Shown in pieces: positions 47,637 to 59,057 of a stretch of 64,000 bases of DNA. The DNA is taken from contig NW_026291790.1 in the NCBI RefSeq assembly GCF_023091745.1, positions 124,001 through 188,000 of the forward strand, written 5' to 3'. The notes beneath the pieces are model-generated. The model searched no databases and was not told where the DNA came from. It saw only the letters and a program-made list of their open reading frames with translations. Both the position numbers and the translations under genes were made by a program. The first letter of the stretch is position 1. Each line of letters starts with the position of its first letter. This DNA comes from Budorcas taxicolor (taxonomy: Eukaryota > Chordata > Mammalia > Artiodactyla > Bovidae).

Positions 47637-49268
47637 TTGAGATGCGACGGGAACGCCGGGAACTCTTTCCCGACGAAGCAGGGAAAGGATCCCTCATCTC
47701 GAGCTACGAGGCGGAAACGGGGCTCCTCTGGATGTGGGCGGGACCCTCGTGATTCCTCTCGAGTGGAGAGGGGTATGTCGGGGAACTTCTTGATTTGCAG
47801 CAAGGGTGTGAAGGAGCCTTTCGAAGTTCCAGAGGTGAGGTGTGATCCGCCTCCTGACGCCTTAGCAGAAATGGGCCTCATCTCGCCTGGAGGGGAGAAC
47901 CTCCTGGATTTTCTCGAGTTGCGGCAGGTCTTCTCGTGTTACGACGGGGACCTCAGGGAACCGCTCTGGTGGCCTCAGTAAAGGCCAGTCCCCATGCGAG
48001 TTGCTAGGGGACCTCTCGGGATTCCTCTCCCGTCCATGCCGGGGCCTCAGTCTTTGTGTGGAGTCGGGGCCGGAACCTGAGGATTCCTCTCCAGTGTTGC
48101 CATGGATCTTGGGGTGCTTCTGAGTCTCCCCAGGGGAGTCAGGCCTCGTCTCGAGTGGGGGCATGCACGTGCGCTTTCCTCCCGAGCTGCAGCAGTCGTG
48201 CCACGCTTCCTGTCACGTGGATCAAGGGATCTGTGGCTTTCCCTCGAGGCTGTCCCTCGAGGCTTTCCCACGAGGCTTTCTCACAGGGCTGTGCCACGTG
48301 CCACCTTGGTGTGAGTCGATCCTCGGCGTGAAAGACGAGCCGGTGAAGGGAAAAGAGGTTCCTGTGGAATGGACTGAGACATCTGCGGGACTCTTGGAAT
48401 GGTGGCACGACCCTGGAGTTCCTCTCGCCGTTCCTGTTGAGAGGGCCTCCTCTTGAGATGCGACGGGAACGCCGGGAACTCTTTCCTGACGAAGCAGGGA
48501 AAGGATCCCTCATCTCGAGCTACGAGGCGGAAACGGGGCTCCTCTGGATGTGGGCGGGACCCTCGTGATTCCTCTCGAGTGAAGACGGGTATGTCGGGGA
48601 ACTTCTTGATTTGCAGCAAGGGTGTGAAGGAGCCTTTCGAAGTTCCAGAGGTGAGGTGTGATCCGCCTCGTGACACCTCAGCAGAAATGGGCCTCATCTC
48701 GCCTGGAGGGGAGAACCTCCTGGATTTTCTCGAGTTGCGGCAGGTCTTCTCGAGTTACGACGGGGACCTCAGGGACCTGCTCTGGTGGCCTCAGGAAAGG
48801 CCAGTCCCCATGCGAGTTGCTAGGGGACCTCTCGGGATTCCTCTCCCGTCCATGCCGGCGCCTCAGTCCTTGTGTGGAGTCGGGGCCGGAACCTGAGGAT
48901 TCCTCTCCAGTGTTGCCATGGATCTTGGGGTGCTTCTGAGTCTCCCCAGGGGAGTCAGGCCTCGTCTCGAGTGGGGGCATGCACGTGCGCTTTCCTCCCG
49001 AGCTGCAGCATTAGTGTCACGCTTCCTGTCACGTGGATCAAGGGATCTGTGGCTTTCCCTCGAGGTTGTCCCTCGAGGCTTTCCCACGAGGCTTTCCCTC
49101 AGGGCAGTGCCACGTGCCACCTTGGTGTGAGTCGATCCTCGGCGTGAAAGACGAGCCGGTGAAGGGAAAAGAGGTTCCTCTGGAATGGACTGAGACATCT
49201 GGGGGACTCTTGGAAAGGTGGCACGACCCTGGAGTTCCTCTCGCCGTTCCTGTTGAGAGGGCCTCCTC
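47637..49268 (+). repeat. Truncated trimer T3: X (M59) plus Y/M49 hybrid (M60)
   Basis: M59 is an X type. M60 begins as Y (TTTCCTGACG, CCGGCGCC at 48,857; private GAGTGAAGACGG at 48,587) but ends with the M49-type CAGCATTAG, GAGGTTGTCC and CCTCAGGGCAGTG. The joint lies between 48,860 and 49,011. The Z monomer expected next is replaced by the start of the D2 block, so this is the left border of the duplication. Confidence 0.75.
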
Positions 49269-50083
49269 TTGAGATGCGACGGGAACGCCGGGAACTCTTT
49301 CCCGATGAAGCAGGGACAGGATCCCTCATCTCGAGCTACGAGGCCGAAACGGGGCTCCTCTGGATGTGGGCGGGACCCTCGTGATTCCTCTCGAGTGGAG
49401 ACGGGTATGTCGGGGAACTTCTTGATTTGCAGCAAGGGTGTGAAGGAGCCTTTCGAACTTCCAGAGGTGAGGTGTGATCCGCCTCGTGACACCTCAGCAG
49501 AAATGGGCCTCATCTCGCCTGGAGGGGAGAACCTCCTGGATTTCTCGAGTTGCGGCAGGTGTTCTCGAGTTACGACGGGGACCTCAGGGACCCGCTCTGG
49601 TGGCCTCAGGAAAGGCCAGTCCCCATGCGAGTTGCTAGGGGACCTCTCGGGATTCCTCTCCCGTCCATGCCGGGGCCTCAGTCTTTGTGTGGAGTCGGGG
49701 CCGGAACCTGAGGATTCCTCTCCAGTGTTGCCATGGATCTTGGGGTGCTTCTGAGTCTCCCCAGGGGAGTCAGGCCTCGTCTCGAGTGGGGGCATGCACA
49801 TGCGCATTCCTCCCGAGCTGCAGCAGTCGTGTCACGCTTCCTGTCACGTGGATCAAGGGATCTGTGGCTTTCCCTCGAGGCTGTCCCTCGAGGCTTTCCC
49901 ACGAGGCTTTCCCACAGGGCTGTGCCACGTGCCACCTTGGTGTGAGTCGATCCTCGGCGTGAAAGACGAGCCGGTGAAGGGAAAAGAGGTTCCTCTGGAA
50001 TGGACTGATACATCTGCGGGACTCTTGGAATGGTGGCACGACCCTGGAGTTCCTCTCGCCGTTCCTGTTGAGAGGGCCTCCTC
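49269..50083 (+). repeat. Hybrid monomer M61 (M50 front, M51 end; 815 bp)
   Basis: The front carries M50 marks (CCCGATGAAGC, TTCGAACTTCC, the one-T deletion near 49,542, CAGGTGTTC). From about 49,684 it carries M51 marks (CAGTCTTTGTG, then CATGCACATGCGCATTCC at 49,791). The joint lies between about 49,570 and 49,684. One monomer equivalent has been lost relative to D1, in register. Confidence 0.8.
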
Positions 50084-50898
50084 TTGAGATGCGACGGGAA
50101 CGCCGGGAACTCTTTCCGAAGAAGCAGGGAAAGGATACCTCATCTCGAGCTACGAGGCGGAAACGGGGCTCCTCTGGATGTGGGCGGGACCCTCGTGATT
50201 CCTCTCGAGTGGAGACGGGTATGTCGGGGAACTTCTTGATTTGCACCAAGGGTGTGAAGGACCCTTTCGAAGTTCCAGAGGTGAGGTGTGATCAGCCTCG
50301 AGACGCCTCAGCGGAAATGGGCCTCATCTCGCCTGGAGGGGAGAACCTCCTGGATTTTCTCGAGTTGCGGCAGGTCTTCTCGAGTTACGACGGGGACCTC
50401 AGGGACCCGCTCTGGTGGCCTCAGGAAAGGCCAGTCCCCATGCGAGTTGCTAGGGGACCTCTCGGGATTCCTCTCCCGTCCATGCCGGGGCCTCAGTCCT
50501 TGTGTGGAGTTGGGCCCGGAACCTGAGGATTCCTCTCCAGTGTTGCCATGGATCTTGGGGTGCTTCTGAGTCTCCCCAGGGGAGTCAGGCCTCGTCTCGA
50601 GTGGGGGCATGCACGTGCGCTTTCCTCCCGAGCTGCAGCAGTCGTGTCACGCTTCCTGTCACGTGGATCAAGGGATCTGTGGCTTTCCCTCGAGGCTGTC
50701 CCTCGAGGCTTTCCCACGAGGCTTTCCCACAGGGCTGTGCCACGTGCCACCTTGGTGTGAGTCGATCCTCGGCGTGAAAGACGAGCCGGTGAAGGGAAAA
50801 GAGGTTCCTCTGGAATGGACTGAGACATCTGCGGGACTCTTGGAATGGTGGCACGACCCTGGAGTTCCTCTCGCCGTTCCTGTTGAGAGGGCCTCCTC
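50084..50898 (+). repeat. V-type monomer M62 (815 bp)
   Basis: Copy of M52 at +8158. It has TTTCCGAAGAAGC (one C missing, near 50,118), GGATACC in place of the BamHI site, GAAGGACCC, GATCAGCCTCGAG and GAGTTGGGCCCGG. The last change destroys the CGGG half of the CENP-B-like site. Confidence 0.75.
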
Positions 50899-53346
50899 TT
50901 GAGATGCGACGGGAACGCCGGGAACTCTTTCCCGACGAAGCAGGGAAAGGATCCCTCATCTCGAGCTACGAGGCGGAAACGGGGCTCCTCTGGATGTGGG
51001 CGGGACCCTCGTGATACCTCTCGAGTGGAGAGGGGTATGTCGGGGAACTTCTTGATTTGCAGCAAGGGTGTGAAGGAGCCTTTCGAAGTTCCAGAGGTGA
51101 GGTGTGATCCGCCTCCTGACGCCTTAGCAGAAATGGGCCTCATCTCGCCTGGAGGGGAGAACCTCCTGGATTTTCTCGAGTTGCGGCAGGTCTTCTCGTG
51201 TTACGACGGGGACCTCAGGGAACCGCTCTGGTGGCCTCAGTAAAGGCCAGTCCCCATGCGAGTTGCTAGGGGACCTCTCGGGATTCCTCTCCCGTCCATG
51301 CCGGGGCCTCAGTCTTTGTGTGGAGTCGGGGCCGGAACCTGAGGATTCCTCTCCAGTGTTGCCATGGATCTTGGGGTGCTTCTGAGTCTCCCCAGGGGAG
51401 TCAGGCCTCGTCTCGAGTGGGGGCATGCACGTGCGCTTTCCTCCCGAGCTGCAGCAGTCGTGCCACGCTTCCTGTCACGTGGATCAAGGGATCTGTGGCT
51501 TTCCCTCGAGGCTGTCCCTCGAGGCTTTCCCACGAGGCTTTCTCACAGGGCTGTGCCACGTGCCACCTTGGTGTGAGTCGATCCTCGGCGTGAAAGACGA
51601 GCCGGTGAAGGGAAAAGAGGTTCCTGTGGAATGGACTGAGACATCTGCGGGACTCTTGGAATGGTGGCACGACCCTGGAGTTCCTCTCGCCGTTCCTGTT
51701 GAGAGGGCCTCCTCTTGAGATGCGACGGGAACGCCGGGAACTCTTTCCTGACGAAGCAGGGAAAGGATCCCTCATCTCGAGCTACGAGGCGGAAACGGGG
51801 CTCCTCTGGATGTGGGCGGGACCCTCGTGATTCCTCTCGAGTGGAGACGGGTATGTCGGGGAACTTCTTGATTTGCAGCAAGGGTGTGAAGGAGCCTTTC
51901 GAAGTTCCAGAGGTGAGGTGTGATCCGCCTCGTGACACCTCAGCAGAAATGGGCCTCATCTCGCCTGGAGGGGAGAACCTCCTGGATTTTCTCGAGTTGC
52001 GGCAGGTCTTCTCGAGTTACGACGGGGACCTCAGGGACCTGCTCTGGTGGCCTCAGGAAAGGCCAGTCCCCATGCGAGTTGCTAGGGGACCTCTCGGGAT
52101 TCCTCTCCCGTCCATGCCGGCGCCTCAGTCCTTGTGTGGAGTCGGGGCCGGAACCTGAGGATTCCTCTCCAGTGTTGCCATGGATCTTGGGGTGCTTCTG
52201 AGTCTCCCCAGGGGAGTCAGGCCTCGTCTCGAGTGGGGGCATGCACGTGCGCTTTCCTCCCGAGCTGCAGCAGTAGTGTCACGCTTCCTGTCACGTGGAT
52301 CAAGGGATCTGTGGCTTTCCCTCGAGGCTGTCCCTCGAGGCTTTCCCACGAGGCTTTCCCACAGGGCTGTGCCACGTGCCACCTTGGTGTGAGTCGATCC
52401 TCGGCGTGAAAGACGAGCCGGTGAAGGGAAAAGAGGTTCCTCTGGAATGGACTGCGACATCTGGGGGACTCTTGGAAAGGTGGCAAGACCCTGGAGTTCC
52501 TCTCGCCGTTCTTGTTGAGACGGCCTCCTCTTGAGATGCGACGGGAACGCCGGGAACTCTTTCCCGACGAAGCAGGGAAAGGATCCCTCATCTCGAGCTA
52601 CGAGGCAGAAACGGGGCTCCTCTGGACGTGGGCGGGACCATCGTGATTCCTCTCGAGTGGAGACGGGTATGTCGGGGAACTTCTTGATTTGCACCAAGGG
52701 TGTGAAGGACCCTTTCGAAGTTCCAGAGGTGAGGTGTGATCAGCCTCGAGACGCCTCAGCGGAAATGGGCCTCATCTCGCCTGGAGGGGAGAACCTCCTG
52801 GATTTTCTCGAGTTGCGGCAGGTCTTCTTGAGTTACGACGGGGACCTCAGGGACCTGCTCTGGTGGCCTCAGTAAAGGCCAGTCCCCATGCGAGTTGCTA
52901 GGGGACCTCTCGGGATTCCTCTCCCGTCCATGCCGGCGCCTCAGTCCTTGTGTGGAGTCGGGGCCGGAACCTGAGGATTCCTCTCCAGTGTTGCCATGGA
53001 TCTTGGGGTGCTTCTGAGTCTCCCCAGGGGAGTCAGGCCTCGTCTCGAGTGGGGGAATGCACGTAAGCTTTCCTCCCGAGCTGCAGCAGTCGTGTCACGC
53101 TTCCTGTCACGTGGATCAAGGGATCTGTGGCTTTCCCTCGAGGCTGTCCCTCGAGGCTTTCCCACGAGGCTTTCCCACAGGGCTGTGCCACGTGCCACCT
53201 TGGTGTGAGTCGATCCTCGGCGTGAAAGACGAGCCGGTGAAGGGAAAAGAGGTTCCTCTGGAATGGACTGCGACATCTGGGGGACTCTTGGAAAGGTGGC
53301 AAGACCCTGGAGTTCCTCTCGCCGTTCTTGTTGAGACGGCCTCCTC
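50899..53346 (+). repeat. X-Y-Z trimer HOR copy T4 (M63-M65, 2448 bp)
   Basis: Copy of T1 at +8158, keeping the X, Y and Z diagnostic marks. It has private CGTGATACC at 51,015 and lacks T1's GAGTGCAGACGG and GGAACCTAAGG, so those arose, or were corrected, after the block duplication. Confidence 0.8.
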
Positions 53347-55794
53347 TTGAGATGCGACGGGAACGCCGGGAACTCTTTCCCGACGAAGCAGGGAAAGGAT
53401 CCCTCATCTCGAGCTACGAGGCGGAAACGGGGCTCCTCTGGATGTGGGCGGGACCCTCGTGATTCCTCTCGAGTGGAGAGGGGTATGTCGGGGAACTTCT
53501 TGATTTGCAGCAAGGGTGTGAAGGAGCCTTTCGAAGTTCCAGAGGTGAGGTGTGATCCGCCTCGTGACGCCTCAGCAGAAATGGGCCTCATCTCGCCTGG
53601 AGGGGAGAACCTCCTGGATTTTCTCGAGTTGCGGCAGGTCTTCTCGTGTTACGACGGGGACCTCAGGGAACCGCTCTGGTGGCCTCAGTAAAGGCCAGTC
53701 CCCATGCGAGTTGCTAGGGGACCTCTAGGGATTCCTCTCCCGTCCATGCCGGGGCCTCAGTCTTTGTGTGGAGTCGGGGCCGGAACCTGAGGATTCCTCT
53801 CCAGTGTTGCCATGGATCTTGGGGTGCTTCTGAGTCTCCCCAGGGGAGTCAGGCCTCGTCTCGAGTGGGGGCATGCACGTGCGCTTTCCTCCCGAGCTGC
53901 AGCAGTCGTGTCACGCTTCCTGTCACGTGGATCAAGGGATCTGTGGCTTTCCCTCGAGGCTGTCCCTCGAGGCTTTCCCACGAGGCTTTCTCACAGGGCT
54001 GTGCCACGTGCCACCTTGGTGTGAGTCGATCCTCGGCGTGAAAGACGAGCCGGTGAAGGGAAAAGAGGTTCCTGTGGAATGGACTGAGACATCTGCGGGA
54101 CTCTTGGAATGGTGGCACGACCCTGGAGTTCCTCTCGCCGTTCCTGTTGAGAGGGCCTCCTCTTGAGATGCGACGGGAACGCCGGGAACTCTTTCCTGAC
54201 GAAGCAGGGAAAGGATCCCTCATCTCGAGCTACGAGGCGGAAACGGGGCTCCTCTGGATGTGGGCGGGACCCTCGTGATTCCTCTCGAGTGGAGACGGGT
54301 ATGTCGGGGAACTTCTTAATTTGCAGCAAGGGTGTGAAGGAGCCTTTCGAAGTTCCAGAGGTGAGGTGTGATCCGCCTCGTGACACCTCAGCAGAAATGG
54401 GCCTCATCTCGCCTGGAGGGGAGAACCTCCTGGATTTTCTCGAGTTGCGGCAGGTCTTCTCGAGTTACGACGGGGACCTCAGGGACCTGCTCTGGTGGCC
54501 TCAGGAAAGGCCAGTCCCCATGCGAGTTGCTAGGGGACCTCTCGGGATTCCTCTCCCGTCCATGCCGGCGCCTCAGTCCTTGTGTGGAGTCGGGGCCGGA
54601 ACCTGAGGATTCCTCTCCAGTGTTGCCATGGATCTTAGGGTGCTTCTGAGTCTCCCCAGGGGAGTCAGGCCTCGTCTCGAGTGGGGGCATGCACGTGCGC
54701 TTTCCTCCCGAGCTGCAGCAGTAGTGTCACGCTTCCTGTCACGTGGATCAAGGGATCTGTGGCTTTCCCTCGAGGCTGTCCCTCGAGGCTTTCCCACGAG
54801 GCTTTCCCACAGGGCTGTGCCACGTGCCACCTTGGTGTGAGTCGATCCTCGGCGTGAAAGACGAGCCGGTGAAGGGAAAAGAGGTTCCTCTGGAATGGAC
54901 TGCGACATCTGGGGGACTCTTGGAAAGGTGGCAAGACCCTGGAGTTCCTCTCGCCGTTCTTGTTGAGACGGCCTCTTCTTGAGATGCGACGGGAACGCCG
55001 GGAACTCTTTCCCGACGAAGCAGGGAAAGGATCCCTCATCTCGAGCTACGAGGCAGAAACGGGGCTCCTCTGGACGTGGGCGGGACCATCGTGATTCCTC
55101 TCGAGTGGAGACGGGTATGTCGGGGAACTTCTTGATTTGCACCAAGGGTGTGAAGGACCCTTTCGAAGTTCCAGAGGTGAGGTGTGATCAGCCTCGAGAC
55201 GCCTCAGCGGAAATGGGCCTCATCTCGCCTGGAGGGGAGAACCTCCTGGATTTTCTCGAGTTGCGGCAGGTCTTCTCGTGTTACGACGGGGACCTCAGGG
55301 AACCGCTCTGGTGGCCTCAGTAAAGGCCAGTCCCCATGCGAGTTGCTAGGGGACCTCTCGGGATTCCTCTCCCGTCCATGCCGGGGCCTCAGTCTTTGTG
55401 TGGAGTCGGGGCCGGAACCTGAGGATTCCTCTCCAGTGTTGCCATGGATCTTGGGGTGCTTCTGAGTCTCCCCAGGGGAGTCAGGCCTCGTCTCGAGTGG
55501 GGGCATGCACGTGCGCTTTCCTCCCGAGCTGCAGCAGTCGTGTCACGCTTCCTGTCACGTGGATCAAGGGATCTGTGGCTTTCCCTCGAGGCTGTCCCTC
55601 GAGGCTTTCCCACGAGGCTTTCCCACAGGGCTGTGCCACGTTCCACCTTGGTGTGAGTCGATCCTCGGCGTGAAAGACGAGCCGGTGAAGGGAAAAGAGG
55701 TTCCTCTGGAATGGACTGAGACATCTGCGGGACTCTTGGAATGGTGGCACGACCCTGGAGTTCCTCTCGCCGTTCCTGTTGAGAGGGCCTCCTC
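53347..55794 (+). repeat. X-Y-Z trimer HOR copy T5 with Z/X hybrid (M66-M68, 2448 bp)
   Basis: M66 is X-like but has CGTGACGCCTCAGC and CCTCTAGGG. M67 is Y with TTCTTAATTT. M68 starts as Z (GAGGCAGAAACG, GGACGTGGG, GATCAGCCTCGAG) and switches between about 55,204 and 55,276 to X (CGTGTTACG, GGGAACCGC, CAGTCTTTGTG). It is followed by a Y-type M69. The hybrid removes one monomer from the trimer order. Confidence 0.75.
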
Positions 55795-57426
55795 TTGAGA
55801 TGCGACGGGAACGCCGGGAACTCTTTCCTGACGAAGCAGGGAAAGGATCCCTCATCTCGAGCTACGAGGCGGAAACGGGGCTCCTCTGGATGTGGGCGGG
55901 ACCCTCGTGATTCCTCTCGAGTGGAGACGGGTATGTCGGGGAACTTCTTGATTTGCAGCAAGGGTGTGAAGGAGCCTTTCGAAGTTCCAGAGGTGAGGTG
56001 TGATCCGCCTCGTGACACCTCAGCAGAAATGGGCCTCATCTCGCCTGGAGGGGAGAACCTCCTGGATTTTCTCGAGTTGCGGCAGGTCTTCTCGAGTTAC
56101 GACGGGGACCTCAGGGACCTGCTCTGGTGGCCTCAGGAAAGGCCAGTCCCCATGCGAGTTGCTAGGGGACCTCTCGGGATTCCTCTCCCGTCCATGCCGG
56201 GGCCTCAGTCCTTGTGTGGAGTCGGGGCCGGAACCTGAGGATTCCTCTCCAGTGTTGCCATGGATCTTGGGGTGCTTCTGAGTCTCCCCAGGGGAGTCAG
56301 GCCTCGTCTCGAGTGGGGGCATGCACGTGCGCTTTCCTCCCGAGCTGCAGCAGTAGTGTCACGCTTCCTGTCACGTGGATGAAGGGATCTGTGGCTTTCC
56401 CTCGAGGCTGTCCCTCGAGGCTTTCCCACGAGGCTTTCCCACAGGGCTGTGCCACGTGCCACCTTGGTGTGAGTCGATCCTCGGCGTGAAAGACGAGCCG
56501 GTGAAGGGAAAAGAGGTTCTTCTGGAATGGACTGCGATACCTGGGGGACTCTTGGAAAGGTGGCAAGACCCTGGAGTTCCTCTCGCCGTTCTTGTTGAGA
56601 CGGCCTCCTCTTGAGATGCGACGGGAACGCCGGGAACTCTTTCCCGACGAAGCAGGGAAAGGATCCCTCATCTCGAGCTACGAGGCGGAAACGGGGCTCC
56701 TCTGGATGTGGGCGGGACCATCGTCATTCCTCTCGAGTGGAGACGGGTATGTCGGGGAACTTCTTGATTTGCACCAAGGGTGTGAAGGAGCCTTTCGAAG
56801 TTCCAGAGGTGAGGTGTGATCAGCCTCGAGACGCCTCAGCGGAAATGGGCCTCATCTCGCCTGGAGGGGAGAACCTCCTGGATTTTCTCGAGTTGCGGCA
56901 GGTCTTCTCGTGTTACGACGGGGACCTCAGGGACCCGCTCTGGTGGCCTCAGGAAAGGCCTGTCCCCATGCGAGTTGCTAGGGGACCTCTCGGGATTCCT
57001 CTCCCGTGCATGCCGGGGCCTCAGTCCTTGTGTGGAGTCGGGGCCGGAACCTGAGGATTCCTCTCCAGTGTTGCCATGGATCTTGGGGTGCTTCTGAGTC
57101 TCCCCAGGGGAGTCAGGCCTCGTCTCGAGTGGGGGCATGCACGTGCGCTTTCCTCCCGAGCTGCAGCAGTAGTGTCACGCTTCCTGTCACGTGGATCAAG
57201 GGATCTGTGGCTTTCCCTCGAGGCTGTCCCTCGAGGCTTTCCCACGAGGCTTTCCCACAGGGCTGTGCCACGTGCCACCTTGGTGGGAGTCGATCCTCGG
57301 CGTGAAAAACGAGCCGGTGAAGGGAAAAGAGGTTTCTCTGGAATGGACTGCGACATCTGGGGGACTCTGGGAAAGGTGGCAAGACCCTGGAGTTCCTCTC
57401 GCCGTTCTTGTTGAGACGGCCTCCTC
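55795..57426 (+). repeat. Monomers M69 (Y-like) and M70 (Z-derived)
   Basis: M69 has TTTCCTGACG and GGGACCTGC, as in Y, but CCGGGGCC rather than CCGGCGCC. It also has private GTGGATGAAGGG (56,376), GGTTCTTCTGG and GCGATACCTGG. M70 has GGACCATCGTCATTCC, CGTGTTACG, CTCCCGTGCATGCC, GGTGGGAGTCG, GAAAAACGAGCC and CTCTGGGAAAGG. M70 resembles M75 more than the Z units of the trimers. Confidence 0.65.
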
Positions 57427-59057
57427 TTGAGATGCGACGGGAACGCCGGGAACTCTTTCCCGACGAAGCAGGGAAAGGATCCCTCATCTCGAGCTACGAG
57501 GCGGAAACGGGGCTCCTCTGGATGTGGGCGGGACCCTCGTGATTCCTCTCGAGTGGAGAGGGGTATGTCGGGGAACTTCTTGATTTGCAGCAAGGGTGTG
57601 AAGGAGCCTTTCGAAGTTCCAGAGGTGAGGTGTGATCCGCCTCGTGACTCCTCAGCAGAAATGGGCCTCATCTCGCCTGGAGGGGAGAACCTCCTGGATT
57701 TTCTCGAGTTGCGGCAGGTCTTCTCGACTTACGACGGGGACCTCAGGGACCCGCTCTGGTGGCCTCAGGAAAGGGCAGTCCCCATGCGAGTTGCTAGGGG
57801 ACCTCTCGGGATTCCTCTCCCGTCCATGCCGGGGCCTCAGTCTTTGTGTGGAGTCGGGGCCGGAACCTGAGGATTCCTCTCCAGTGTTGCCATGGATCTT
57901 GGGGTGCTTCTGAGTCTCCCCAGGGGAGTCAGGCCTCGTCTCGAGTGGGGGCATGCACATGCGCTTTCCTCCCGAGCTGCAGCAGTCGTGTCACGCTTCC
58001 TGTCACGTGGATCAAGGGATCTGTGGCTTTCCCTCGAGGCTGTCCCTCGAGGCTTTCCCACGAGGCTTTCCCACAGGGCTGTGCCACGTGCCACCTTGGT
58101 GTGAGTCGATCCTCGGCGTGAAAGACGAGCCGGTGAAGGGAAAAGAGGTTCCTCTGGAATGGACTGAGACATCTGCGGGACTCTTGGAATGGTGGCACGA
58201 CCCTGGAGTTCCTCTCGCCGTTCCTGTTGAGAGGGCCTCCTCTTGAGATGCGACGGGAACGCCGGGAACTCTTTCCCGACGAAGCAGGGAAAGGATACCT
58301 CATCTCGAGCTACGAGGCGGAAACGGGGCTCCTCTGGATGTGGGCGGGACCCTCGTGATTCCTCTCGAGTGGAGACGGGTATGTCGGGGAACTTCTTGAT
58401 TTGCACCAAGGGTGTGAAGGACCCTTTCGAAGTTCCAGAGGTGAGGTGTGATCAGCCTCGAGACGCCTCAGCGGAAATGGGCCTCATCTCGCCTGGAGGG
58501 GAGAACCTCCTGGATTTTCTCGAGTTGCGGCAGGTCTTCTCGAGTTACGACGGGGACCTCAGTGACCCGCTCTGGTGGCCTCAGGAAAGGCCAGTCCCCA
58601 TGCGAGTTGCTAGGGGACCTCTCGGGATTCCTCTCCCGTCCATGCCGGGGCCTCAGTCCTTGTGTGGAGTTGGGCCCGGAACCTGAGGATTCCTCTCCAG
58701 TGTTGCCATGGATCTTCGGTGCTTCTGAGTCTCCCCAGGGGAGTCAGGCCTCGTCTCGAGTGGGGGCATTCACGTGCGCTTTCCTCCCGAGCTGCAGCAG
58801 TCGTGTCACGCTTCCTGTCACGTGGATCAAGGGATCTGTGGCTTTCCCTCGAGGCTGTCCCTCGAGGCTTTCCCACGAGGCTTTCCCACAGGGCTGTGCC
58901 ACGTGCCACCTTGGTGTGAGTCGATCCTCGGCGTGAAAGACGAGCCGGTGAAGGGAAAAGAGGTTCCTCTGGAATGGACTGCGACATCTGGGGGACTCTT
59001 GGAAAGGTGGCAAGACCCTGGAGTTCCTCTCGCCGTTCTTGTTGAGACGGCCTTCTC
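57427..59057 (+). repeat. W-V dimer HOR copy 1 (M71-M72, 1631 bp)
   Basis: W (M71) has GAGAGGGGTATG, GTGACTCCTCAGC, CGACTTACGACG and GAAAGGGCAGTCC; it is close to M51 apart from the last mark. V (M72) has GGATACC, GAAGGACCC, CTCAGTGACCC and GAGTTGGGCCCGG. One base is missing in GGATCTTCGGTGC (near 58,717), and GGGGGCATTCACG (58,767) breaks the alternating tract. Confidence 0.75.

Larger units (their letters stand above)
40037..48860 (+). repeat. Duplicated block D1 (end of M49 to M60)
   Basis: The type order from M50 is M50, W (M51), V (M52), X, Y, Z, X, Y, Z, X, Y. Private marks include CAGCATTAG (40,037), the one-T deletion GGATTTCTCGAG (near 40,568), CAGGTGTTC (40,585), and the V-type TTTCCGAAGAAGC (41,959) with GGATACC. 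The block reappears from 49,011, first at an 8974-bp offset and then, after the loss of one monomer, at 8158 bp. M51, with CGACTTACGACG, is the part missing from the second copy. Confidence 0.75.
49011..55275 (+). repeat. Duplicated block D2 (end of M60 to M68)
   Basis: Repeats D1 starting at the CAGCATTAG mark (49,011 versus 40,037). It shares GGATTTCTCGAG (near 49,542) and CAGGTGTTC, then switches inside M61 to the distal half of M51 and continues at an 8158-bp offset through M62-M67 to about 55,260. Differences from D1 seen in passing are CGTGATACC (51,015), CGTGACGCCTCAGC instead of CCTGACGCCTTAGC in M66, CCTCTAGGG (53,727), TTCTTAATTT (54,317) and GGATCTTAGGG (54,636). Confidence 0.75.

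Noticed and set aside
48863..49807. 314-residue minus-strand open frame
   Set aside because: It is created by the inherited one-T deletion near 49,542 joining two open segments. The same segments end separately in neighbouring monomers.
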